DNA from: Myxococcales bacterium
Lineage (GTDB): Bacteria; Myxococcota_A; Polyangia; Haliangiales; Haliangiaceae
Length of the DNA stretch: 64,000 nucleotides
NCBI GenBank assembly: GCA_016706545.1
Contig: JADJJK010000007.1
Location: forward strand, 155,820 to 219,819
Reading direction: 5' to 3'
Shown: in pieces, positions 41,106 to 49,797 of the stretch
How positions within the stretch are numbered: the first letter of the stretch is position 1
How the letters are laid out: each line of letters opens with the position of its first letter
Made by a program: the position numbers and the translations under genes
The notes under the pieces: generated by a model
The model's database searches: none
Seen by the model: the letters and a program-made list of their open reading frames with translations, nothing else
Told to the model about the DNA's origin: nothing

Positions 41106-42083
41106 ATGAACGCAATCGAAGCCTCCCATCTGAGCAAGCGCTACGGACCCATCCAGGCGCTGCGCGACGTCAGCTTCACCATCACCAAAGGTGAGGTGAT
41201 AGGTCTCCTTGGTCCCAACGGCGCCGGCAAGACGACGCTGATGAAGATCCTCACCGGTTACCTCGAGCCCGACGACGGCGACGCCTCCATCCACGGCGTC
41301 GACGTCATGGAGGCGCCGCTGGCGGCGCAGGCCCGGGTTGGCTATCTCCCGGAGAGCGCGCCGCTCTACGGCGACATGCTGGTGCAAGAGTACCTCGACA
41401 CCATCGCGTCGCTGCGCGGCGTGCGGCCGGGCGAGCGCCGCGACGCCATCCTGGAGGCGGTCCGCGCCACCGGCTTGACCGACCGGCTGGTGCAGCCGAT
41501 CGGCACCCTGTCGAAGGGCTACCGGCAGCGGGTCGGCATCGCGCAGGCCATCGTCCACCGGCCCGACGTGCTCATCCTCGACGAGCCGACCACCGGCCTT
41601 GACCCGACGCAGATCGCCGAGATCCGCGCGCTCATCAAGCGGGTGGCCGAGAACAGCACCGTGCTGCTGTCGACCCACATCCTGTCCGAGGTGGAGGCGA
41701 CCTGCGAGCGCGTGCTCGTGATCATGCAGGGCCACCTGCGCGCGGACGCCAAGCTGGCTGAGCTGCGGTCGGTCAACGCCGCGGTGGTGGCCATCGAGGC
41801 TGGCGCGCAGGGCGTGGCGGAGCTGCTTGGCCAGGTGGCGGGCGTCACCTCGGTCACCGCGGTGGCCGCCGAGGCCGGGCACCAGGCAGACGGGTTTCAG
41901 CGCTGGCGGGTCACCGGGGACGGCGCGGACGGGCTGTGCCCGGCGTTGTTCGAGGCGCTGCGCGCGCGACCGTGGAAGGTCAGCGAGCTGGTTCATGACG
42001 CCAAGACGCTCGAGCACGTGTTCCGCGATCTGGCGGCGACCTCGGCGACCTCGGCCAAGGATCCCTCGGAGGTAGTGTCGTGA
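41106..42083 (+). CDS. ABC transporter ATPase, GldA-like
   Basis: The 325-residue ATPase has Walker A LLGPNGAGKTTLMK (about 36-49), the signature loop LSKGYRQRVGIAQAI (about 136-150), Walker B VLILDEPTTGLDP (about 156-168), and LLSTHILSEVE. A C-terminal domain of about 100 residues is usual for export ATPases of the GldA and CcmA/NatA groups. It overlaps the next gene by four bases (GTGA). With the GldF-GldG and DUF4340 genes it forms a complete ABC unit. In Bacteroidetes the Gld proteins serve gliding; in other phyla the same set has no proven cargo. Confidence 0.93.
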   Translation: MNAIEASHLSKRYGPIQALRDVSFTITKGEVIGLLGPNGAGKTTLMKILTGYLEPDDGDASIHGVDVMEAPLAAQARVGYLPESAPLYGDMLVQEYLDTIASLRGVRPGERRDAILEAVRATGLTDRLVQPIGTLSKGYRQRVGIAQAIVHRPDVLILDEPTTGLDPTQIAEIRALIKRVAENSTVLLSTHILSEVEATCERVLVIMQGHLRADAKLAELRSVNAAVVAIEAGAQGVAELLGQVAGVTSVTAVAAEAGHQADGFQRWRVTGDGADGLCPALFEALRARPWKVSELVHDAKTLEHVFRDLAATSATSAKDPSEVVS

Positions 42084-44994
42084 GTCATGTCTTGACCCTG
42101 GCAAAAAAGGAGCTGCGCGGCACCTTCGGCTCCGCGGTGGCGCTCATCTTCCTGGGCACGTTCCTCGGGATCACGCTGTTCACGTTCTTCTGGGTGGACA
42201 AGTTCTTCGCGCGCGGCGTCGCCGATCTGCGGCCGATGTTCGACTGGCTGCCGCTGCTGCTGATCTTCCTGGTCGCCGCGCTGTCGATGCGGATCTGGGC
42301 CGAGGAGCGCAAGGCCGGCACCATAGAGCTGCTGCTGACGCTCCCGGTGCCGCGCGTCAAGCTGGTGCTGGGCAAGTTCGTCGCTGGCATGGCGCTGGTG
42401 GGCCTGGCGCTGGCGCTGACTTTCGGCCTGCCGCTGACCATCTCCACCATGGGCGACCTGGACCTTGGCCCGGTGGTGGGCGGGTACCTGGCGGCGCTGC
42501 TCCTGGCCGCCGCCTACCTGTCCATCGGCATGTGCGTGTCGGCGGCCACCGACAACCAGATCGTGGCGCTCATCGGCACCTTCGTGGTGTGCGGCCTGAC
42601 CTATCTCCCTGGCACCTCGTGGGTGGCAGATCTGGTGGGCTCGGGCGCCGGGGACGTGCTGCGCCGCCTGGGCATGGGCAGCCGCTTTGCGTCGGTGGCG
42701 CGCGGGGTCCTGGATCTGCGCGACCTGGTCTACTACGCCAGCGTGGTGGTGGTGTTCCTCGGCCTCAACGTGGTGCTCCTGGGGATGCGGAGCTGGAGCA
42801 CCGGGCCGCGCGCCGCGGTGCGCCGGCGCAACACGCTGCTGGCCCTGGGCCTGGCGGCGGCCAACGCGCTCGTGCTCAACGTGTGGCTCGCGCCGCTGGG
42901 CCGGGCGCGGGTAGATCTCACCGAGCACAACGACTACAGCCTCTCGCCAGCCACCGCGAAGATCCTGGCCTCGCTCGACGAGCCGCTGCTCGTGCGCGGC
43001 TACTTCTCCGGCAAGACGCACCCGCTCCTGGCCCCGCTCGTGCCTCGCATCCGCGACCTGCTCGACGAGTACCGGGTGCTGGGCGGCGGCAAGGTGCGGG
43101 TGGAGTTCCTCGATCCCGGGCAAGACGAGGCGGCTGCGCGCGAGGCCAAGGAGCGCTTCGACATCGAGCCCAACCCGCTGCGCTTCGCCAGCCGCGTGGA
43201 GAAGTCTGTCATCAACGCCTACTTCTCGATCGCCGTGGCCTACGGCGACCAGCACCAGGTGCTGGGGCTCGATCAGCTCATCGAGGTCCGCTCGCTGGAC
43301 GTGGGCGAGGTGGAGGTGTCCCTGGGCAACCTGGAGTATGACGTCACCCGCGCCATCAAGAAGACGGTCACCGGGTTCCAGAGCCTGGACGCGCTGTTCG
43401 CCTCGCTCCCCGCGCCGGCCGAGCTGACGGTGTACGCGACGCCGCAGACCCTGCCGGAGAACTGGAAGGTCGGGCCCGAGCGCATCAAGAAGATCGCCGA
43501 CGAGCTGGTGGCCAGCGCCAGCGGCAAGCTGGTGGTGAAGAACGTGGAGCCCAAGGGCGACGCGCAGGTCCGCGAGCTGTTCGAACGCTACGGCCTTCGT
43601 CCGTATGCCGACCTCGGCGCCGACCTCGGCGCCGGCTCGTACTACTACCTGCACCTCATGCTCAAGGTCGGCGACCGGCTGGTGCGCATCGTGCCGCCGG
43701 AGGATCTGAGCGAGGCGGGGGTAAAGACCGCGCTCACCGACGGGCTGCGGCGGGCCGCGCCTGGCTTCACGCGGGTGGTCGGCCTGTGGACGCCGCCAGC
43801 GCCGCCGTCGATGCCGCCGATGGAGGGCATGCCCCCGCAGCCACAGCAGCCGCCGCAGACCTTCGAGGGGTTGCGCGCCGCGCTGAGCGCGGAGTACGAG
43901 GTGCGCACGGTGGACCTGGCGCAACGCCTGGGCGACGACGTGGAGGTGCTGGTGCTGGCCGGGCCGTCGCAGCTCGACGCCAAGGCCGCCGAGACCATCG
44001 ATCAGTTCGTCATGCGCGGCGGCGCGCTGGTGGCGCTCACCGGCAACTATCGGCTGGCGCCCAGCCAGCGCGGGCTGGCCATCGAGAAGGTGGACACCGG
44101 GCTGTCGAGCTTGCTGGCGGCCTGGGGCATCAAGCTCGGGGACGAGCTGGTGCTCGACGATCAGAACGACTCGTTTCCGGTGCCGGTGATGCGCGATCTG
44201 GGCAACGGGATGCAGGTGCGCGAGATGCGCGAAGCGCCGTATCCGTTCTTCGTCAAGGTCGCTGGCGAGGGCATCGCCAAGGGCACCGTGATCACGGCAG
44301 GGGTCCCTGGCGCGGTGGTCCACTGGGGCACCGCGGTGACGGCCGAGGACAAGGTCGGCGACGACGCGCGCAAGGTCGAGCGCCTCTTGCGGTCGTCGTC
44401 TGCGTCCTGGCTGTCCTCCTCCACCGAGGTGCAGCCAGACTACGCCGCGTATCCGGATGTGGGGTTCGCGCGGCCCACCGAGCTGCCAGCGGACAAGCGG
44501 GGTCGGCAGGTGCTGGCGGTGGCGCTCACCGGCGGCCTGGCCAGCGCCTTTGGCAAGGCGCCGACGTCGGCGGCGCCGCCGTCGGTGGCGCCGGCAGCGC
44601 TGCTCCCAGCGCACCCACGCCCGCCGCGCCCGCCGCGCCCGCCGGATCTCGCCTGCTCTCCCATTCTCCCCCTGACGCGCGGGTGGTGGTGTTCGGCTCG
44701 TCGTCGTTCGTCAGCGATGACCTCCTGGGCCTGGCCAAGCAGCTCGGCTCCGACCTGGCCGCGTCCAACCTGGCGCTGGTGCAAAACGCGGTGGACTGGG
44801 CGCTGCTGGACACCGATCTAGCCTCCATCCGCGCGCGCTCCACCGCGAGCCGCGCCTTGACGGTGGCCGAGGACGCTCGCAGCTCCTGGGAGTACGGCAA
44901 CTACGCGCTGGCGTTGCTGGGCCTGGGGCTGGTGGCGGCGGTGGCGTACTGGCGCCGGCGCACCGTGCTCCCGCTGACCACGCCGCGGCCGTGA
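42080..44994 (+). CDS. GldF-GldG fusion: ABC permease plus periplasmic GldG-like domain (frameshift near the end)
   Basis: Residues 1-250 form an ABC-2 permease with about six membrane spans (LTLAKKELRGTFGSAVALIF, and EERKAGTIELLLTLPVPRVK). From about 255 the protein is GldG-like: VDLTEHNDYSLSPATAKILA, then FDIEPNPLRFASRVEKSV and a DUF-type large soluble region. The last part (VVVFGSSSFVSDDLLGLAKQ, with a C-terminal anchor YALALLGLGLVAAVAYW) is in another frame. One base is missing between about 44590 and 44625 in a Pro/Ala-coding, GC-repetitive stretch. With it restored the protein is about 971 residues. The GTG at 42080 overlaps the ATPase stop. Confidence 0.88.
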
Positions 44995-45024
44995 GGCTCT
45001 TGCAGGTCGACCGCGCGATCGCCC

Positions 45025-45102
45025 TGACCATCGACGACCATCGACCATCGACGACCATCGACGACCGTCCCGACATCCACGACCACCGACGACCATCCCC
45101 GA
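45025..45102. repeat. GACCATCGAC-type tandem repeat
   Basis: The 162-bp gap between the GldF-GldG gene and the DUF4340 gene holds about seven imperfect copies of GACCATCGAC (10-13 bp spacing), followed by related CGACGA units to about 45150. Confidence 0.75.
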
Positions 45103-45156
45103 GAACTCGGCGGGAACCCGACGAGATCCTGACGAAAGCTCGACGAGAAAATCGAC

Positions 45157-46337
45157 ATGAACCGCCTCAACAAGATCCTCTCTGGCCTCCTGGCAGTGCA
45201 GCTCGCGATCACCGGGCTCGTGATGAGCTCGACCGGCGGCGTGACGCCGCCTCGCCCCGCGCCGGTGTTGCCGGGCCTCGACGTCGCGAAGGTGACTCGC
45301 CTGCAGGTGTTTCCCTCGAGCGGCGACCAGCGCGGCGTCACCGCTTCGCCGCCCGTGGGCGCGGTGGACCTGGTCAAGCGCGGCGAGGGCTGGGTCCTTT
45401 CCTCGGGCCATGATTATCCCGCCGAGTCCACCCCGATAAACGAGCTGCTGTCGAAGCTGGCGGGCCTCACCCACACAGGTCCCATCGCGCGGAGCGCGGC
45501 GCGGGCCAAGCAGCTCGGCGTCGCCGAGGAGGACTACCAGCGCAAGGTGGTGCTGACCGTGGACGGCAAGGAGCACGCGCTCCTGGTCGGCGAGGCCGTT
45601 GGCGGCCGGCAGACGGCGGTGCGGCTGGGCGCCGTTCCCGAGGTGATGGCGGTCAGCGGGCTGTCTGCCTGGGCCATCGATCCGCAGGTTCGAACCTGGG
45701 TCAAGCCGGTGTACTCCGAGGTCGCCCGCGATCAGCTCTCGCAGGTGCTGGTGCAGCGCGACGGCGACAGCGTGGAGCTGACCAAGGACGGCGGGCAGTG
45801 GAAGCTCACGTCGGCAGGGGCGCCGGTCACGCTGGGCACCGGTGAGGTGCTGGATGTTCAGGCGGTGGAGGAGGTGCTCGGGCAGGTCAGCCGCGTGGAG
45901 CTCACGTCGATCGGGGATCCCAAGCTCGCCGGCAGCAAGGCTTTGGCGACGATCTCGGTGTGGACCACGCCTCCGAAAAGCGCTGAGGGGGCTGGCAGCG
46001 CGACGGCGACGCCTGGGGCGGCGCGACGGCGACGCCTGGGGCGGGCGCGACGGCCGGCGCGCCTGGGGCTGCGGGGGCCGGCGCGAGCTCGGCGCCAAGC
46101 CTCGTGCTCACCGTGGTCGAGCAAGGGGGTAGCTACTGGGTACAGAAGCGCGGCGACACGCACGCGGTCCTGGTGGAGGCAGGTCAGCTCCGCGCAGCGG
46201 TGGATCTTTCGCGCGCCAAGCTAGTGAAAAAAGAGACGAAGCCTGCCGCAGCGCCGGCCGCGGCGGGCGCGGTCCCCGCCCCAGCGGGCGCCGGGGCGCT
46301 GACCCCAGACATGGTCCCTGGCCTGGTCACCCCTTAG
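45157..46337 (+). CDS. DUF4340 protein (frameshift in a repeat)
   Basis: The N-terminus is a membrane anchor (LNKILSGLLAVQLAITGLVM). DUF4340 units follow: VDLVKRGEGWVLSSGHDYPA, VVLTVDGKEHALLVGEAVGG, YSEVARDQLSQVLVQRDGDS. The tail VLTVVEQGGSYWVQKRGDTH is in another frame. The break lies in a 23-24 bp repeat (GCGACGGCGACGCCTGGGGC units, 45995-46045): the second unit is one base short. With that base restored, about 393 residues result and the linker becomes Gly/Ala/Thr-rich. DUF4340 proteins pair with GldF/GldG-type transporters; role unknown. Confidence 0.85.
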
Positions 46338-46599
46338 GAGACTGGTGTCAAACGGTCTCTGGCCGAGCACGCCATACTCGCTCGTCGAGATTGGCTTCGC
46401 TGGCGGCCCAGCTCGTCAGGATGCTGAAACGATTCTGGAAGATCTGGCGCGGCGGCGCTTGGGCGATCTTGGGGGGTGATCTGCAGGAGGAGGTAGGATT
46501 TGCGGCACGTGGATTTGCAGATCCGCTCCAAAGCCATGATACCGTGGAAAAAACTGGTCAACGGGCCAGTTCGTATTGCGCAAGAAGGAGAATGGCGAC

Positions 46600-46899
46600 A
46601 TGGCGCGCATGACCAAAGCGGACATCATCGAGGCGGTCTACGAGAAGGTGGGCGGCTTTTCGAAGAAGGAGGCCGCTGAAATCGTCGAGACCGTGTTCAA
46701 CGTGATCAAACAGACGCTCGAGAAGGGCGAGAAGATCAAGATCTCGGGCTTCGGCAACTTCTTGGTTCGCGACAAGAAGGACCGTATGGGCCGAGATCCA
46801 CAGCGTTCCGTGCCGATCTTGATCCCGGCGCGGCGCGTGCTCACGTTCAAGCCGAGCCAAGTTTTGAAGAACATTCTCAACGGACAACCACCTCCATGA
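46600..46899 (+). CDS. ihfA: Integration host factor alpha subunit
   Basis: The 99-residue protein matches the IHF/HU family: MTKADIIEAVYEKVGGFSKK, EIVETVFNVIKQTLEKGEKI, the conserved SGFGNFLVRDKK, and the DNA-inserting Pro region GRDPQRSVPILIPARRVLTF. AAGGAG lies nine bases before the ATG at 46600. IHF bends DNA and assists sigma-54 promoters, which fits the sigma-54-like element at 24256. The 262-bp gap upstream (46338-46599) holds no clear gene; a weak TTGCAG-17-GATACC promoter lies at 46515-46543. Confidence 0.95.
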   Translation: MARMTKADIIEAVYEKVGGFSKKEAAEIVETVFNVIKQTLEKGEKIKISGFGNFLVRDKKDRMGRDPQRSVPILIPARRVLTFKPSQVLKNILNGQPPP

Positions 46900-46940
46900 C
46901 TTGAATCCTGCGCGTGAATGCAGTAAGTCCATGCTCCCTT

Positions 46941-47015
<75 letters not shown>

Positions 47016-47020
47016 GGAAT

Positions 47021-47056
47021 GGACGGCCACCCCCCAGGGGCCGTCCAAACTTTTTT
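47021..47056 (+). terminator. Terminator after tRNA-Pro
   Basis: GGACGGCC (47021-47028) and GGCCGTCC (47039-47046) form an 8-bp stem with a C/A/G loop, followed by AAAC and six T. The T-run ends at the base before the surE ATG, so it ends the tRNA transcript and also covers the surE leader. Confidence 0.9.
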
Positions 47057-47794
47057 ATGAAGCCGCTGGTTCTGTGCAGTAACGACGATGGCATCCACTC
47101 GTCGCTGTTGAACCAGCTGGCTTCGGCGCTCGAGCCGCTGGCGGAGGTGCTGGTGGTGGCGCCCGAGCGGCAGCGCTCTGCGGCGTCGCACGCCATCACG
47201 CTGCACAAGCCGCTGCGGCTCGTGGAGCTGGCGCCCGGCCGCTTCTCGCTCTCGGGCACGCCGGTGGATTGCGTGTATGTCGGGTTGCTGCGCCTGGCGT
47301 CGCGCGCGCCAGCGCTGGTGATCTCCGGCATCAACGATGGCTACAACCTCGGCACCGATGTCTTCTATTCGGGCACGGTGGCCGCTGCGGTCGAGGGCGC
47401 GCTGCGCGGCTCGGTCGGGGTGGCGCTGTCGCTGGCGCCGCACGCGCCAGATCCGGACAGCGCCATCGACGTCTGTCGAGAGCTCGTCAGCCGGGCGCTG
47501 GCTCACCGGGAGTCCGGGGAGCTGGCAGATGGTTGCGTGCTGAACGTGAACTTGCCAGGCAATGGCACCCGGGAGCTTCGGTGGACCCGGCTCGGTCGGC
47601 GCCGCTACGAAGATGACGTCAAGGAGCGCAGCGATCCGCGCGGGCGGCCGTACTACTGGATCGGCGGCGGGCCCACCGGCCATGATGACATCGCTGGCTC
47701 GGACTGCGTGGCGGTGGCAGATGGCGTCACCAGCGTGACCCCCCTGCATCTGGACATCACCGATCACGGGCGCCTGGCCAAGCCGCTCTGGTAG
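47057..47794 (+). CDS. surE: 5'/3'-nucleotidase SurE
   Basis: The 245-residue protein has the family signature LCSNDDGIHSSLLNQLAS, VVAPERQRSAASHAITLHKP, GTPVDCVYVGL and SGINDGYNLGTDVFYSGTV. SurE is a divalent-metal phosphatase that acts on nucleoside 5'- and 3'-monophosphates. The ATG follows six T of the tRNA terminator directly, with no ribosome site in the terminator hairpin. Expression may need a leaderless start or read-through. The sequence looks complete. Confidence 0.95.
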   Translation: MKPLVLCSNDDGIHSSLLNQLASALEPLAEVLVVAPERQRSAASHAITLHKPLRLVELAPGRFSLSGTPVDCVYVGLLRLASRAPALVISGINDGYNLGTDVFYSGTVAAAVEGALRGSVGVALSLAPHAPDPDSAIDVCRELVSRALAHRESGELADGCVLNVNLPGNGTRELRWTRLGRRRYEDDVKERSDPRGRPYYWIGGGPTGHDDIAGSDCVAVADGVTSVTPLHLDITDHGRLAKPLW

Positions 47795-47827
47795 GTGGCC
47801 AGAGGTAGTGACCCGCGCCTTCATGAA

Positions 47828-47845
47828 GTGGATATATAGATCCAC
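47828..47845 (+). promoter_or_regulatory. Palindrome at the start of a lipoprotein gene
   Basis: GTGGAT-ATATAG-ATCCAC is a perfect 6+6+6 inverted repeat ending one base before the ATG at 47847. It is A/T-rich in a very GC-rich setting. It may be an operator or may hide the start in RNA. Confidence 0.4.
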
Positions 47846-47846
47846 C

Positions 47847-48254
47847 ATGAGCAACGCAGCTTCACGTCTGGCGACCTTGGTCCTCGCGATCGCCAGCACC
47901 ACGGCCTGCACGTGCGGCGCCAGCGGCGCCGGCAAGGGAGGCGCAGGCGCGGGCAGCGGGTCGGCGACCGGAGCCGAGACCGGAGCTGAGATCGGCGCCG
48001 CCCCGAGCGCGTGTGTCAACGTGAGGCCCCAGGTGGAGGCGCTCTACCGCGCCGAGGTCACAGCAGGCGGGGCGACTCCGGACCGCGTGGCCGAGGCGGT
48101 TCGCGACAACACCGCGATGGTGATGGCGGAGTGTACCGAGCGCCCTTCGCTGGCTGCTTGCGCGGCGCGCGCCCGGACCGCGCAGCAACTGGAAGCCGAG
48201 TGCCTGCAGCCCCTCTCGGACGAGGGCACGGAAGGCGCGACCATTTCACGCTGA
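47847..48254 (+). CDS. Small Cys-containing lipoprotein
   Basis: The product is 135 residues with signal MSNAASRLATLVLAIASTTA and a lipobox-type Cys, then a Gly/Ala-rich linker (GAGKGGAGAGSGSATG) and a helical domain with four Cys (CVNVRPQVEALYRAEVTAGG, ECTERPSLAACAARARTAQQ). No family was recognised. It resembles the next gene in plan: lipobox, linker, small Cys-rich helical domain. The two may be paralogues or functional partners. Confidence 0.65.
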   Translation: MSNAASRLATLVLAIASTTACTCGASGAGKGGAGAGSGSATGAETGAEIGAAPSACVNVRPQVEALYRAEVTAGGATPDRVAEAVRDNTAMVMAECTERPSLAACAARARTAQQLEAECLQPLSDEGTEGATISR

Positions 48255-48353
48255 GGGTGCTCGTGGCAGGCTGCGAAGGCGCGCGTGGTATCGGCGGCTG
48301 TTTGTCGGACGCGCCCTGCCCAGGCGGGCGCCGCTGGCTCTATAGTCGCAGCG

Positions 48354-48788
48354 ATGACGCTTCGATCGTGCCTGCAAATGTGCATCGCGCCGGGCATCGC
48401 TCTGGCCGCCGGGTGCAGCGGCGCGCCGTCGCCGCAGGCTGCGGGGCAGCCGGGCGCTCCCCATACGACCGCGCCGATGACCGAGCCGATGACCGAGCCG
48501 ATGACCGAGCTCGAGCGGCGGCAGCAGGCTGCGTGCCAGGCGGTGGGCGAGCGCACCACGGCGTGCGCGGTGGCGGACGCCAGAGCCAAGGCCACGCCAG
48601 CGGAGCTGCGCGAGCTGGCGCTCGACGAGACCGCGCCCCGCAACACCGCCAAGTTCGTGGACAAGTGCCTGGCGCAGCCGATGTCCTCGCGGCAGGTGCG
48701 CGTGTTCGAGGTGTGTCACCGCGAAGAGCGTGAGTGCGAGCCGTTCTTTGCCTGCCTGGAGCACGCAAAGCCGGTGGCGCCGCGCTGA
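48354..48788 (+). CDS. Small Cys-rich lipoprotein
   Basis: The product is 144 residues from the ATG at 48354, with a lipobox IALAAGC at about residue 21 and a linker holding three MTEP units (12-bp DNA repeat near 48476-48510). A helical domain with paired Cys follows (ACQAVGERTTACAVADARAK, and FEVCHREERECEPFFACLEH). A TATAGT box at 48341-48346 would start the RNA at or next to the ATG, so leaderless translation is possible. No family was recognised. Confidence 0.65.
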   Translation: MTLRSCLQMCIAPGIALAAGCSGAPSPQAAGQPGAPHTTAPMTEPMTEPMTELERRQQAACQAVGERTTACAVADARAKATPAELRELALDETAPRNTAKFVDKCLAQPMSSRQVRVFEVCHREERECEPFFACLEHAKPVAPR

Positions 48789-48906
48789 CGCGACACGCCT
48801 GCGCCCGGCGAGTTGCAGCGAGATTCGGCGAGGTTCGGCGAGCCGCGTTTGAATATTTCTCGGGGTGGACGTAGACCGGTCACGCGCGCGGTGCGTCTGC
48901 ACCCGC

Positions 48907-49698
48907 ATGCGCACATCCTCGAAGGCTCGACTGGTGGTGTTGTTGTTTGGCTTGTTCTGCGGCAGCTCCGCGTGGGCGGACAACGGCTACAAGTCGGTGC
49001 CGGCGGAGTCGGCGGATCACGCCACCGCACCCGCGCCGGCGACGGCCGGGACGCCCGGGACGCCAGGACCTCAGGACGCTCAGGCCGTCGCCAAGGCCAG
49101 CGGCCTGGACCTTCGCGTGGTCGCATATGACGGCTCGGTCAACGGCGAGCTGACGGTGGAGGTCAAGAACCCCGGCAAGACCGAGCTGACGTTCTCGGCT
49201 GCGGGCCTGTACTTCGTCCCCGAGGGCAACGCGGACCAGGCGCCGCAGCGGCTCGGCGCGGTGGGGCCGATGCAGATCGCCGATGGCAAAGCGCAGAAGC
49301 GCGTGGAGCAGCTCAAGGTTCCGCCGGGCGGCAGCATGAAGGTGAAGCTCGATGTGTTCTGCATCGACTCGCACCGGCCCGCGCCGACCTCCAAGACCGG
49401 CTTCTCGCTGGGCTCCAAGCGGTTGCCGGCGAAGCTGCGCAACACCATCGAGACCCGCGCCAAGTCCGCGGCCGACCAGGCCGGCGGCTACGCCGCGCCT
49501 GCGGCCAAGAGCCGCATGCAGTCCGAGGTGTGGGGCGCGCGCGACGCCGACTGGGTGGAGGTCGACGGCGAGGGCAAGCAAGAGCTCGGCAAGAAGGGCG
49601 GCGGCGGCGGTCCGCAGCAGCAGCGCGATGGCCAGCGCCCCCGCCGCAACCAGCGCGACCGGGCGCCGCAAGTGCAAGAGCAGCGTACGAGCGAGTAG
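48907..49698 (+). CDS. Exported protein of unknown function
   Basis: The product is 263 residues with a signal peptide (ARLVVLLFGLFCGSSAWAD) cut near residue 26. A linker rich in Ala/Pro/Thr follows, then a beta-sandwich-like domain (LRVVAYDGSVNGELTVEVKN, VPPGGSMKVKLDVFCIDSHR), then a helical stretch and a basic Gly/Gln/Arg tail (PRRNQRDRAPQVQEQR). No family was recognised. The ATG at 48907 is chosen because it precedes the signal. Confidence 0.65.
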   Translation: MRTSSKARLVVLLFGLFCGSSAWADNGYKSVPAESADHATAPAPATAGTPGTPGPQDAQAVAKASGLDLRVVAYDGSVNGELTVEVKNPGKTELTFSAAGLYFVPEGNADQAPQRLGAVGPMQIADGKAQKRVEQLKVPPGGSMKVKLDVFCIDSHRPAPTSKTGFSLGSKRLPAKLRNTIETRAKSAADQAGGYAAPAAKSRMQSEVWGARDADWVEVDGEGKQELGKKGGGGGPQQQRDGQRPRRNQRDRAPQVQEQRTSE

Positions 49699-49718
49699 CG
49701 CTGCTACGGCGTCCGCGC

Positions 49719-49797
49719 GTCCGTGGGTGACGGTGGGTGACGGTCAGTCACCGGCGGGCTCCGTCAGTCACCGACGGTCACACTCGGTCACGGCAGC
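49719..49797. repeat. GTCAGTCACCGG/GGTGACGG repeat between convergent genes
   Basis: Several direct and inverted copies of a GTCACCG unit fill the 89-bp gap and reach the end of the peroxidase gene. They can pair into hairpins and may stop transcription from both sides. Confidence 0.55.
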
